Source: an uncultured Neglectibacter sp.
Lineage (GTDB): Bacteria; Bacillota; Clostridia; Oscillospirales; Acutalibacteraceae
Direction of reading: 5' to 3'
DNA length: 64,000 bases
Assembly: GCA_937958185.1 (NCBI GenBank)
Contig: CALFFN010000022.1
Span: forward strand, 62,001 to 126,000
Part shown: positions 45,629 through 53,926 of the stretch, in pieces
Layout of the letters: each line of letters begins with the position of its first letter
Position numbering within the stretch: the stretch's first letter is position 1
The notes under the pieces: model-generated
What the model saw: the letters and a program-made list of their open reading frames with translations, nothing else
Database searches by the model: none
What the model was told of the DNA's origin: nothing
Position numbers and translations under genes: made by a program

Positions 45629-45847
45629 ATGAAGTTGAACCGAGGTAATTTTTATCTGTACTTAGCCCGCTCCTGTATGAACATTTCAGATTTTTCTAAA
45701 GAGTCCGGCATACCGCTGAACACCGTGAAACGCGCAGCATATGGTCGTTCTATTACGCCAAAAACGACAGGCAAAATCGCAAAAGCGCTCGGGGTGGATC
45801 CACGCGAGATTCTGGAAGAGGAGGTGGCGGTTGGTGAAAAAGAATAG
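45629..45847 (+). CDS. Cro-like HTH protein
   Basis: 72 residues with a compact helix-turn-helix (FSKESGIPLNTVKRAAYGRSITPKTTGKIAKALG, then DPREIL). It starts at ATG 45629 after ATAGGAGG. It is transcribed rightwards from the operator-controlled promoter and probably opposes the repressor or activates the excision/early genes. Confidence 0.85.
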   Translation: MKLNRGNFYLYLARSCMNISDFSKESGIPLNTVKRAAYGRSITPKTTGKIAKALGVDPREILEEEVAVGEKE

Positions 45848-46028
45848 CTCTACCTGCTGCCATGTTCCTGTTTCTGCCCGCATGGTTCGCCAGGAGGACG
45901 GCACTTACGCGCTTGACCCTGAGCGTTCCACATATGCCGATATCCCCGCTGATACCATCGCACGTTTTCTCCTGGAGCGGCTCGGCACAAATTTTTCGGA
46001 AGGTAGGATAGTTGATGGAAATTCATAG
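45834..46028 (+). CDS. Small unknown protein overlapping the Cro-like gene
   Basis: 64 residues from GTG 45834, preceded by AGAGGAGGTGG and overlapping the end of the previous gene by 14 nt. It reads VKKNSSTCCHVPVSARMVRQ, then AD-IPADTIARFLLERLG. Overlap and strong RBS indicate coupled translation. No family recognised. Confidence 0.6.
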   Translation: MKKNSSTCCHVPVSARMVRQEDGTYALDPERSTYADIPADTIARFLLERLGTNFSEGRIVDGNS

Positions 46029-46428
46029 CGTGGAACTGACACCGCGAACCAGATTCAAATATTTTATTTGGGCGATCTCCGCGCTGGGACATCTATCTCA
46101 GGGGACACATTACCGAAATTGGAAGGACGCTACCGTCTGCCGAGAAGCTGTTCCTGCTCTCCAGCTTTTCCTGCTGGAATGGGCGGCGGAACGGAGCAAA
46201 CAGAGAGAAAAAGAGCCGAATCCTGCTGTTGGCTACGGGTTGGAGAATGAGATAGCCGCAGCAGTGGATTTCCTCACCGACGTAGGCAATGGAGACGCCG
46301 CCGCAGATAAAGAGCTCTTCTATCAGGCACTGAACACCTTTTATAAGGTTGAGCGGCTGAGATCAAGGCATATCACGCCGGAGGAATACCGGCGAATCCA
46401 CGAATTCGAATTGGAGGAAAAAACATGA
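46015..46428 (+). CDS. Unknown element protein
   Basis: About 137 residues starting MEIHSVELTPRTRFKYFIWAISALGHLS, overlapping the previous gene by 14 nt and the next by 4 nt. It is soluble, with no recognised motif. Position in the early operon of the element suggests a maintenance or regulatory role. Confidence 0.6.
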   Translation: MEIHSVELTPRTRFKYFIWAISALGHLSQGTHYRNWKDATVCREAVPALQLFLLEWAAERSKQREKEPNPAVGYGLENEIAAAVDFLTDVGNGDAAADKELFYQALNTFYKVERLRSRHITPEEYRRIHEFELEEKT

Positions 46429-46673
46429 AAAGCAAGATTACAGTAGAAATGGAACTTGTTAAATTGATGGAAGCGTTTAACAAGCCCATACGACAGTTTA
46501 TTAAGGCAGATTTTGGCACCAAAACTGAGCTGGTTCAGATGTTTTGCGACTGCTGCTCGGCTTCCGGCAAGCACACTGTGACCCCCAGCTCACCACTCGC
46601 TCTTGGGTTCTTTTCGTTCATGGCAGGCGTTGAGTACGGAAGGTCTGGCACCAACGGGCAGGAGGAATTGTAA
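46425..46673 (+). CDS. Unknown small element protein
   Basis: 82 residues, ATGA overlap with the previous gene. It has a helical N-terminal half (MELVKLMEAFNKPIRQFIKADFG), a Cys pair (FCDCCSAS) and a C-terminal hydrophobic run (LALGFFSFMAG). Function unknown. Confidence 0.6.
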   Translation: MKSKITVEMELVKLMEAFNKPIRQFIKADFGTKTELVQMFCDCCSASGKHTVTPSSPLALGFFSFMAGVEYGRSGTNGQEEL

Positions 46674-46678
46674 AACAC

Positions 46679-47275
46679 ATGGTAACGGTATTTGATGGAG
46701 AATTAACAGTACGGTTCAGCTTTTCTTTTGCTGAACCTGAACAGGAAAGTGTACAGCCCTCATTTGAGGAGAAAATCATAGACCGATTCTTTTTCAGTGA
46801 GGACAAGCAGGCATATTACATCGAGGATATCGAGGAGTTTATCTCTGAGTGGAACAAAAGCATTTTTGAAAGCATAGGAGACCCCGATTTCACAGAAACG
46901 ACAGAGTTCCTTCGTTATGAGCAGGTCAGTAATGAACCTACCTACACAGTAGCGCCAACATATGATTTCTATGATTTTCTCCGTGATAGCGATCCAAGAT
47001 GGGTCGCTTCCATGCAGGAGGACGAGTTTGAAAAGCTGGGATTCCTGAACGCTGATGGGCGACCTGTCGAAGAAATTGCAGATCACATTCTAAGGTACGC
47101 CTCACCGGAGGTGAAGCGTGGGGAAATCATCACAGCCCTGACCGCTGAAAAGGGACGCCGAGAGAAATTTCCACTGCTTGAGGTAAGGGGATTTCAGCAA
47201 GGAATCGTAAAAAAGGAGCGGTTTGTGAGAGCAGAGAAAATGCTGCCACCACAAGAACAGGGCATGGCGCGATAG
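46679..47275 (+). CDS. Unknown acidic element protein
   Basis: 198 residues, strongly acidic in the first half (FAEPEQESVQPSFEE, IEDIEEFISEWNKS) and without recognised domains. GGAGGAATTG precedes ATG 46679, 6 nt after the previous gene. Possibly an anti-defence or replication accessory protein, but that is speculation. Confidence 0.6.
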   Translation: MVTVFDGELTVRFSFSFAEPEQESVQPSFEEKIIDRFFFSEDKQAYYIEDIEEFISEWNKSIFESIGDPDFTETTEFLRYEQVSNEPTYTVAPTYDFYDFLRDSDPRWVASMQEDEFEKLGFLNADGRPVEEIADHILRYASPEVKRGEIITALTAEKGRREKFPLLEVRGFQQGIVKKERFVRAEKMLPPQEQGMAR

Positions 47276-47406
47276 AAGGTTTCCAGCGGGTTTCCTGCAA
47301 AAAAGCCCGCCTCCAGCCCCCACAGGGGCAACCACTCCTCCTTATATGGTTGCCTCCCGGTTCTGCCGGGAAGCAACCAAGAGAGGAAGAAAGGAAAAGC
47401 TTACAT

Positions 47407-48207
47407 ATGCCGGTGTGTCGGGTCGAAAAAAACAAAGGCTTTACCATATTGAGCAATCATATTCTCCGGGACAAGCGGCTTTCCATGAAAGCCCGCGGGC
47501 TTCTCGCCTACGTTCTTTCCCTCCCCGACGATTGGGATTATACCGTTGCCGGGCTTTCCGCAGCGGCGGGAATGGGAAAGGCGGCAGTGAACAGCGGTTT
47601 GCACGAAATGGAAGCTGTCGGGTATCTGACCCGGCGTATGCTGCGGGCAGAGGACGGTACATTCCTCGACATCGAGTACACCTTCCATGAAGCACCACTG
47701 CTTGCGGATCAGGAAGCAGCCGTAGAGGAACAGAAAAAGCAAAAGGTTCAAAAAAGCAAGGAAAACACTGGACTTTCACCGTTTTCTGATTTTCGGTTAA
47801 CGGATAATCGGCAAACGGTTCTATATAAGGATAAAGAAAAACAAAGCACTAAAAGAACAAAGAATCTATCTATCCACCCGGCAGAAATCAAAACGCAGAT
47901 TGGTTTTGATTTTCTCGCAGCGGAGTACGGAGCAGAGCGGATAGAAGCAATTATTGACCTGATTTCCGAGGTCTATTCCATGACGGGAAAGACGGTGAAC
48001 GTCGGGAAAACACCTTTCCCTGTCTCAGCCGTACAGGAACGGTTCTCGAAGCTGGAACGGGAGCACATCGAGTACGTTTTGGATTCGCTGGATCGTCAGC
48101 AGAACCCAATCCGCAACCCGAAGGGCTACCTGCTGGCAAGCCTGTATAACGCCCCCACAACGATGATAGAGCAGTGGCGTAACCGGGCGAATGTCGATTC
48201 CGGGTAA
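47407..48207 (+). CDS. Replication-initiator-like protein (RepA N-terminal / DUF6017-like)
   Basis: A ~266-residue protein with an N-terminal winged HTH (NKGFTILSNHILRDKRLSMKARGLLAYVLSLPDDWDYTVAGLS-AAAGMGKAAVNSGLHEME) seen in plasmid and conjugative-element replication initiators of Clostridia. A Lys-rich linker and a C-terminal domain (YGAERIEAIIDLISEVY, ...YVLDSLDRQQNPIRNPKGYLLASLYNA) follow. AGAAAGGAAAAGC precedes ATG 47407. Suggests the excised element can replicate. Confidence 0.75.
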   Translation: MPVCRVEKNKGFTILSNHILRDKRLSMKARGLLAYVLSLPDDWDYTVAGLSAAAGMGKAAVNSGLHEMEAVGYLTRRMLRAEDGTFLDIEYTFHEAPLLADQEAAVEEQKKQKVQKSKENTGLSPFSDFRLTDNRQTVLYKDKEKQSTKRTKNLSIHPAEIKTQIGFDFLAAEYGAERIEAIIDLISEVYSMTGKTVNVGKTPFPVSAVQERFSKLEREHIEYVLDSLDRQQNPIRNPKGYLLASLYNAPTTMIEQWRNRANVDSG

Positions 48208-48241
48208 TTGCTTCCGACAGCAGAGAAAGGAGGAAAACGCC

Positions 48242-48697
48242 ATGAAAGAAGCGATATGGAACAGCCGGGCAGCTGTTCAAAAACTCCTGCAGAATTACAA
48301 CGCATTTACTCTTATTCCGCAGGCGTGGACAGCCCCCGGAAGTATACTGGTCAAGCTCGATGAAGCTGGAAAAAAACTGCTTAATCTGGGAGAAGTGAAC
48401 CCTGCTTATAAACTGCAATTCGGGCTTCTGCAAGCTCACTACGTAGATGGAATTTCACTTGAAAAGCTGGAAGAGCGGTATGGGCTTTCCCAAAGGTCGA
48501 TTTACCTTTACCTGGGACGAGGACTTGACTTTTTGACCGACTTGATCTACAACAACCCGCCGCCATCGGCGGTTGACATAGATTTCCAAGAGCCGGAGAA
48601 CTCCGGCTCCCGCAAAGAAAGCGAGGTGAAACAAGGCAGAAAGGGTTGTATTGAAGCAGAATTTGCGGTACAATCCAAGGTAAGGAAATTTGACTGA
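48242..48697 (+). CDS. Sigma-factor-like HTH protein
   Basis: 151 residues starting MKEAIWNSRAAVQKLLQNYNAF after AAAGGAGGAAAAC. The segment LEKLEERYGLSQRSIYLYLGRGLDFLTDLI resembles a region-4-type HTH of small sigma-like phage/element regulators. A Gly/Ser/Lys-rich tail follows. It may control the surface-protein genes immediately downstream. Confidence 0.5.
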   Translation: MKEAIWNSRAAVQKLLQNYNAFTLIPQAWTAPGSILVKLDEAGKKLLNLGEVNPAYKLQFGLLQAHYVDGISLEKLEERYGLSQRSIYLYLGRGLDFLTDLIYNNPPPSAVDIDFQEPENSGSRKESEVKQGRKGCIEAEFAVQSKVRKFD

Positions 48698-48721
48698 AAA
48701 CAGGTGTTTAGGAGGATCAGC

Positions 48722-50137
48722 ATGAAAAAAAGAGGCTTGTTGAAGAAAATAGCAGCGGCTGTACTGAGCGCCGCAATGCTCGCCGGAGCTGCCGTGACTG
48801 CCAGCGCCGCCAGTGTGGCGGATTTCAAGGACGTGTCTCCCAAGGCATGGTACTATGACGCGGTGGAATACGCCGCGGATAACGGGCTGTTCCAGGGAAC
48901 CACCCCCAATAAATTTTCCCCCAACGGCGCTATGCAGCGGGGAATGTTCGTGGCGGTTCTCAGCCGCTATGCGCAGATCGATGAGAGCCAGTACCTGTTG
49001 TATCGCTTCAACGATGTGAAGCAGGGCAGCTACTATGCCGTCGGCGTGGAATGGGCAGCCCGGTACGGCATTGTTTCCGGCACGGGGAAAAAGACCTTCT
49101 CCCCCCTGCAGAACGTTACCCGGGAGCAGATCGCCACGTTCCTGTTCCGCTACGCCAAGGCCACCGGCAACGATACCTCCTATTCCGAGGACGCCTACAA
49201 CAGTTTCCCGGATACGGGCAAGGTTTCCTCCTTTGCCGTGGAAGCCATGAAGTGGGCGACCTCCCACGGTATCATCAACGGCAGCGATGGCAAGCTGAAC
49301 CCCAAGGGAACGGCGACCCGGGCGCAGGTAGCGCAGGTGTTTTTAAGCGCCAGCAGCATTCTCACCAGCAATACGATGGTGATAGAGCCTGTCATGCCCG
49401 ATGAAGAACCCGTGGAACCCTCCACTGACCCCAAGGCGCACCCCAACAACGTGTTCAATGTGTTTGCCCGGGAATACAGCGCCGCCAATGATTGGCAGGT
49501 GAGCAGTAAGAATAACGTTGACCCTGCTATCCAGCAGCAGCTCATCGACGGCTTAAAGGGCAAGACCGGCAACGCCGTTTGGAATGAAATTGCGCTGAAG
49601 GGCGCAAGCCACGGCGGAGCTGGTGCAGCCCGCAAAGAAACATTTATTGTCATGAACGGTGATGAAAAAATGGAATCTTTTTGCCGGGCAACATCTGTAG
49701 AAAAAATGATAGAAAACATCCAGAAAAAGCTTGAACAATTTTCAGATGTAAAGTACTTTTGTATTGCTCTGAATGATTTCACTGATGACGTAGGTACAGT
49801 GTTCAAAGACCTTTATTATCATATCTACCTCATCAACACCCCTGATGCTTTTGTAGACCCTGCTGACAGCGCCTATACCGCAGAAGTAAAACGGTTGGTT
49901 GCGGAACGTCTGCCTTCCGGCTTTGTGTGGTCGAAAGAAGCGCATGGCGGCAGTTGGTCCGATTCAGATGGATTAGCAAGGGAAAGCGCAGACGCTGAAG
50001 CCGACTGGATGGTTCACACCTATGAGCATATGTGGATTCAAGACGGTCATTCTCTGGAGGGATATGTTGTTTACTACATTTCTTTCGAGGGAATGAATGA
50101 CGATGGTACCGAGCGGCTGATTCACTGGGAAGCCTGA
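48722..50137 (+). CDS. S-layer homology (SLH) protein carried on the element
   Basis: A ~471-residue secreted protein. Residues 1-30 form a signal peptide (MKKRGLLKKIAAAVLSAAML, ASA cleavage). Three SLH repeats follow (residues ~32-85 DFKDVSPKAWYYDAVEYAADNG, ~95-150, ~155-215), which bind pyruvylated secondary wall polymer. The remainder (residues ~250-470) is a helix-and-strand domain with no recognised catalytic motif. TAGGAGGATCAGC precedes ATG 48722. With the next gene it forms a surface-protein cargo pair. Confidence 0.88.
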   Translation: MKKRGLLKKIAAAVLSAAMLAGAAVTASAASVADFKDVSPKAWYYDAVEYAADNGLFQGTTPNKFSPNGAMQRGMFVAVLSRYAQIDESQYLLYRFNDVKQGSYYAVGVEWAARYGIVSGTGKKTFSPLQNVTREQIATFLFRYAKATGNDTSYSEDAYNSFPDTGKVSSFAVEAMKWATSHGIINGSDGKLNPKGTATRAQVAQVFLSASSILTSNTMVIEPVMPDEEPVEPSTDPKAHPNNVFNVFAREYSAANDWQVSSKNNVDPAIQQQLIDGLKGKTGNAVWNEIALKGASHGGAGAARKETFIVMNGDEKMESFCRATSVEKMIENIQKKLEQFSDVKYFCIALNDFTDDVGTVFKDLYYHIYLINTPDAFVDPADSAYTAEVKRLVAERLPSGFVWSKEAHGGSWSDSDGLARESADAEADWMVHTYEHMWIQDGHSLEGYVVYYISFEGMNDDGTERLIHWEA

Positions 50138-50238
50138 AAAATTTTTTCATAAGTAAAGCGATTCCTACCTGAACCCCTGTTGGAGAAATCCAATGAGGTT
50201 TCTCCACCCTAAATTCAAAAAGCGAAAGGAAAAAATTC

Positions 50239-52107
50239 ATGAAAATACGAAAAAAATCATTTTTATGCCTCACGTTACTGCTGATAGTTATCCTCTGTAT
50301 CAGCGGCGCAATTCCTGCCTTTGCTTCTATTCAGAGTGTAGAAGCGCTCAACGCCCCCACCGCACAGGAGAATCTGACGGAGACCCTTGAAACACCTATG
50401 ATCTGCGAAGAACAGCCTGTATCCGCTAACGGTATGAGACGGGCGGCAGCGAGGGAAGCGGTAAGAGGCACTCTGGTAGAGCGCCACGATATCCGCTGTA
50501 TCCAGAACCCGGTTTCCGGGCTGACCAGTTTAGGTCATGGGGACGGCAGCATTTCTTACCAGACCGTAAAGGCGCTGAAAAAGGACGGGAAATACAAGGT
50601 CGTGTACTGCCTGGAATACATGAAGCCCTCTGCTGACGGCATCGACTACTCCGAAAGCGCACCCAGCGGCTACGATGAAAAAACGCGGGCGCTGATCGGC
50701 GACATCATCGCCAATGGCTGGCAGTACAGTGGGGATAAATTCGGCAAGGAAACGCCCTTTGAAACGGAGCGGTACAAATTCTGCGCCACACAGATGATGA
50801 TCTGGGCGGCGTTGGGCGGAAATATCTATTATGATTCCAACGGCGTTATTACCTTTAAGGACTGCGTTTCCCACGATGTGGAGCTGATCGCTATGCAGAG
50901 CGGCTTCTACAATGAGTACTACGCTTATTTCTTCCAGTTGAAGAACAAACTGGTTGCTCTGCGGAAGATCCCCAGCTTTGCTTTTAGAAAAGACACAGAA
51001 GCGTTTAATCGCCCTGCCACCCTTTCAGCCAAAGATGATGGCACGTTCTCGTTAATAGTGCAGGATAAAAACAAAGTGCTCGACCATTTTGATTTCACCT
51101 TTGCAGATGGTAGCGTAACCGCGGAAAAAACTGGCAACAACCTGAAGCTCACCGCAAATGGCGAGATCGCTGATTCAGTGATTTCAAAAAAGGCTGTCTT
51201 TGAAATCGAGGGCGGCAAGGACGCTTTCATTCTCTGGAAGACCAGTGGTAACTACCAGCCCATGGTGGAATGCAAAGACAATGAGATCGACCCCGTGGCT
51301 GCCTATATTGCCGTGCAGACCGGGGAAGGCGAGCAGGAGGAAATCCCGTGGGAAAGCAAGGTTAGGTTCATTAAAACGGATTCCGAAACCGGGAGAATTC
51401 CGCAGGGTGACGCTACTTTTGCCGGAGCCGTGTATGGCTTCTACGATAAAAACGACACCCTGCTGGATACGTATGTTACGGATTCCAAGGGAGAATTTGT
51501 CACAAAAGCTTATCCTGCTGGAACATACTACTTCAAGGAAATCTCCCCGCCCCGCGGGTATCTGCTCAGCGATGAGAAAGCATGGGTCGCTCTCACCCCA
51601 ACCCCCGCAGAACTGGCTTTGAAAAATGCTACTCCCAGTGAGCTCGTTCTGAAAGAGGTAGCGGCTAACGAGCTGGTCTTGAACGGAGAGGCTTCCCATT
51701 CCAAAGCGCGATCTAAGGTAACTGCCAAAACAGCGGAAGATCTTCCTGTCAATACGCTGGAGGTCATGGACAAAACGGAGGACGGTTTCTTCCCCGTCAA
51801 ACTGACGATGAAGAACGAAAAGGGAGAAGCCAGGTCTGACATTCTCGTCTATTTTGATTTTTATGGCGAAGAATTTCTCGCCATCACAGATGAAAACGGC
51901 GAATGTGGCTTTCTGCCCTCTGCATTGCTCACCACCTTAAAAAACGGCGGATGTACCTGCTTAGACATCGGACAGGTTGTACATGGAGACGTAACCCCCT
52001 TTGATGATACACGGGAAAAGGTCTTAGACAACTTCTTGCAGGGAAATGAATTTAGCAGCAGCTACAGGAATATCGACGGTATCAAGTATTCCTATCCGCA
52101 GAGCTGA
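50239..52107 (+). CDS. Thioester-domain (TED) / Cna-B surface protein without sortase signal
   Basis: A 622-residue secreted protein: signal peptide 1-29 (KSFLCLTLLLIVILCISGAIPAFA), then a thioester-type domain with Cys in VVYCLEYMKPSAD and Gln in CATQMMIWAALGG (~130 and ~180), the two residues that form the internal Cys-Gln thioester of Gram-positive adhesins. A Cna-B/SpaA prealbumin-like domain lies at ~375-450 (VRFIKTDSETGRIPQGDATFAGAVYGFYD). The C-terminal domain ends YSYPQS with no LPXTG, hydrophobic tail or SLH repeat. It may be secreted free, held by the SLH neighbour, or truncated. Confidence 0.82.
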   Translation: MKIRKKSFLCLTLLLIVILCISGAIPAFASIQSVEALNAPTAQENLTETLETPMICEEQPVSANGMRRAAAREAVRGTLVERHDIRCIQNPVSGLTSLGHGDGSISYQTVKALKKDGKYKVVYCLEYMKPSADGIDYSESAPSGYDEKTRALIGDIIANGWQYSGDKFGKETPFETERYKFCATQMMIWAALGGNIYYDSNGVITFKDCVSHDVELIAMQSGFYNEYYAYFFQLKNKLVALRKIPSFAFRKDTEAFNRPATLSAKDDGTFSLIVQDKNKVLDHFDFTFADGSVTAEKTGNNLKLTANGEIADSVISKKAVFEIEGGKDAFILWKTSGNYQPMVECKDNEIDPVAAYIAVQTGEGEQEEIPWESKVRFIKTDSETGRIPQGDATFAGAVYGFYDKNDTLLDTYVTDSKGEFVTKAYPAGTYYFKEISPPRGYLLSDEKAWVALTPTPAELALKNATPSELVLKEVAANELVLNGEASHSKARSKVTAKTAEDLPVNTLEVMDKTEDGFFPVKLTMKNEKGEARSDILVYFDFYGEEFLAITDENGECGFLPSALLTTLKNGGCTCLDIGQVVHGDVTPFDDTREKVLDNFLQGNEFSSSYRNIDGIKYSYPQS

Positions 52108-52248
52108 ATAAGCCTATCTTGAGAGGGAAACAGCAGGGGATTCCCAGCTTTTCCCTCTCTCTTTTTATCCAAAAGAGAGAACAGGTACTTATTTACAGTC
52201 TGAGAGCCAGAGAATCCCGATCGCTTTTCTCTGAAAGAGCTGACTGAC
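52108..52248. other. Non-coding region after the surface-protein gene
   Basis: Short hairpin-rich stretch with a T-rich run near 52150-52165 that may terminate the surface-protein transcript. No gene. Confidence 0.5.
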
Positions 52249-52375
52249 GATTTTATCTTAGCCAGCACTGGGTCGTGAGCCCCACCGTAGGACACAAAGC
52301 GGGACACGTCCCGCTTTGCTCCTCCGGCGCTACGACCCTCTGGTTAGGGGCAAGCCCCTAAAACCCCCTTTATAC
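52249..52375. other. oriT-like region 1
   Basis: Shared start TATCTTAGCCAGCACTG; a palindrome at 52295-52318 with 11-nt arms (CAAAGCGGGAC and its complement) around a 2-nt centre; then TTAGGGGCAAGCCCCTAA at 52344-52361 followed by AAACCCCC. Arrangement (inverted repeats plus a G/C-run palindrome upstream of MobC-type genes) is typical for transfer origins. No relaxase is encoded nearby. A near-homologous copy is at 53304-53415. Confidence 0.75.
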
Positions 52376-52416
52376 GCTATTCCGCACATCAAACGAAACG
52401 AAAGGACGTGATATCT

Positions 52417-52854
52417 TTGCCAAGGAAAAGAGACAACGGTGTGCACGTGTATCTGTCCGATATTGAGAAGCAGCGGCTGACAGAGTATGCCAAGAAGTGC
52501 AATGTTTCCGAAAGCGGGTATCTCCGCCGTCTGCTCCTCGGCATTGCCCCCAGCGAATTTCCACCTGGTGACTATGCGGCGATCCTGCAATGTATGAGAG
52601 ATATCGCCAATGATTTGCAGAATATTTCCGAGGTCGCACGAGAGATCGGGGACATCGACAGCGAGAACATCGGGAAGCTCATGAAAGGTCAGTATTCCCT
52701 TGTCCGCGAGCTGGAAAAGGAAGCGTATCAGTCTTCCCAGCTTCTCTCAGACGGCGGCACAAAACTTTGCAGAGACGGGCAGCAGGTTCCCATTGCAGAC
52801 CTCCCGGAATCGCTGGAGGAAAGCTACTGCCCCATCGATATGGAAGGAGAATGA
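52417..52854 (+). CDS. MobC-like relaxosome accessory protein 1
   Basis: About 145 residues from TTG 52417 (MPRKRDNGVHVYLSDIEKQRLTEYAKKCNVSESGYLRRLLLG), the ribbon-helix-helix N-terminus of plasmid MobC-family proteins, followed by PPGDYAAILQCMRDIANDLQNISEVAREIGD. AAAGGA is 9 nt upstream of the TTG; a GTG at 52408 is the alternative start but too close to the RBS. Lies directly after oriT-like region 1 and likely binds it. Confidence 0.78.
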   Translation: MPRKRDNGVHVYLSDIEKQRLTEYAKKCNVSESGYLRRLLLGIAPSEFPPGDYAAILQCMRDIANDLQNISEVAREIGDIDSENIGKLMKGQYSLVRELEKEAYQSSQLLSDGGTKLCRDGQQVPIADLPESLEESYCPIDMEGE

Positions 52855-52861
52855 AGTGTAA

Positions 52862-53185
52862 ATGAGCAAGCAGAAAAACGTGACCCTCTACTGTACAGAG
52901 GGCGAATACCGAACGTACCGGGACGGTGCCGCCAAGGAAGACGTTTCCGTCAGCACCTATCTTCGCCGCCGACTTCAGCGCCTTTCCTACGGAAACTCAA
53001 CTCCGCCGGAGTGGATCGGAGAAGCTGTGGTAGAACTGCGGAAAATCGGCAACCTGCTGAACCAGGTCGCCGCCGTGGCAAACTCTACCGGGAAAATTGA
53101 TGCCGAAATCTACACCTATAACGTCCAAAAATTGTTCCGGCAGATCGAAAAACTGGAACGTCAAAGCGCCCTCCCGGGCGATTGA
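52862..53185 (+). CDS. MobC-like relaxosome accessory protein 2
   Basis: 107 residues starting MSKQKNVTLYCTEGEYRTYRDGAAKEDVSVSTYLRRRLQRLSY, with the C-terminal VVELRKIGNLLNQVAAVANSTGKIDAE that defines MobC/BfmC-type proteins. It starts 7 nt after the previous gene, so the two are cotranslated. Confidence 0.78.
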   Translation: MSKQKNVTLYCTEGEYRTYRDGAAKEDVSVSTYLRRRLQRLSYGNSTPPEWIGEAVVELRKIGNLLNQVAAVANSTGKIDAEIYTYNVQKLFRQIEKLERQSALPGD

Positions 53186-53303
53186 AAAGCAAATCCAAAG
53201 GCGTGAAAACAGCAGATTATTCGGCTGATTTTTGGGTTGAAAATTCGCTCTTCCGCCCCTCAAAAGGAGATAGGATTGATATGAAAAATCAATCCTGAAA
53301 GGG

Positions 53304-53415
53304 GTGATTTTCTATCCTAGCCAGCACCGCATGTGTACACCACCTTAGATATACAAAACGTATATCCAAGGTGGCACTCATGCCGCTGTTTAGGGGCAAG
53401 CCCCTGACACCCCCA
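53304..53415. other. oriT-like region 2
   Basis: Begins TATCCTAGCCAGCACCG, has an imperfect inverted repeat CACCTTAGATATAC / GTATATCCAAGGTG (53341-53373), then AGGGGCAAGCCCCT (53392-53405) followed by GACACCCCC. It corresponds position by position to region 1 at 52249-52375 and lies before the third MobC-like gene. Its palindromes differ, suggesting different protein specificity. Confidence 0.72.
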
Positions 53416-53449
53416 CACTTACATTTCATTCACAGAAAGGGAAAAGAAA

Positions 53450-53785
53450 ATGAGACGTCAAGACGCTCAAGTTTTGATTCGTATGTTACACAAGGAAAAA
53501 GAAGCGTTACAGAAAAAAGCTGACCGCTGTGGCTTGTCTGTCAGCGAATATCTCCGCCAGCTGGCACGAGGGGTCAAGCCAAAAGAATTTCCTCCAGGGG
53601 ACTATGCCAGAATCCTGCAGGAAATGAAATCTATCAATGAAAAACTGTTCCGTATGATGGAGTGGTCTGGTGACGCACTCTATGACGATTTCCTCCAGCT
53701 CATCAAGTCGTATAACATCGCCATTGGTGAGCTGACAAAAAGAGCCTATGGTGATGAAGACTTTCCCATTGAGGAATTGCTCTGA
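53450..53785 (+). CDS. MobC-like relaxosome accessory protein 3
   Basis: 111 residues: MRRQDAQVLIRMLHKEKEALQKKADRCGLSVSEYLRQLARG and PPGDYARILQEMKSINEKLFRMM, closely related in plan to MobC-like protein 1 (shared PPGDYA-IL). It follows oriT-like region 2. Its own operon, AAAGGGAAAAG before the ATG. Confidence 0.78.
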   Translation: MRRQDAQVLIRMLHKEKEALQKKADRCGLSVSEYLRQLARGVKPKEFPPGDYARILQEMKSINEKLFRMMEWSGDALYDDFLQLIKSYNIAIGELTKRAYGDEDFPIEELL

Positions 53786-53881
53786 TCTGGAACGCCGGAT
53801 TTGGAAGCGGCACTGGATCTGGTAAGACATTCTGAAGAAACTGTAAAAAAGTTGTTCGGCTGAAACCGAAAATAGACAGGC

Positions 53882-53916
53882 AGGAACCCCTGACCATATC
53901 GGTCAGGGGTTCCTTG
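53882..53916. terminator. Bidirectional hairpin between MobC 3 and phosphoesterase genes
   Basis: 14-bp perfect stem AGGAACCCCTGACC / GGTCAGGGGTTCCT with a 5-nt loop, convergent between the two genes. Confidence 0.85.
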
Positions 53917-53926
53917 TTGCATATTA

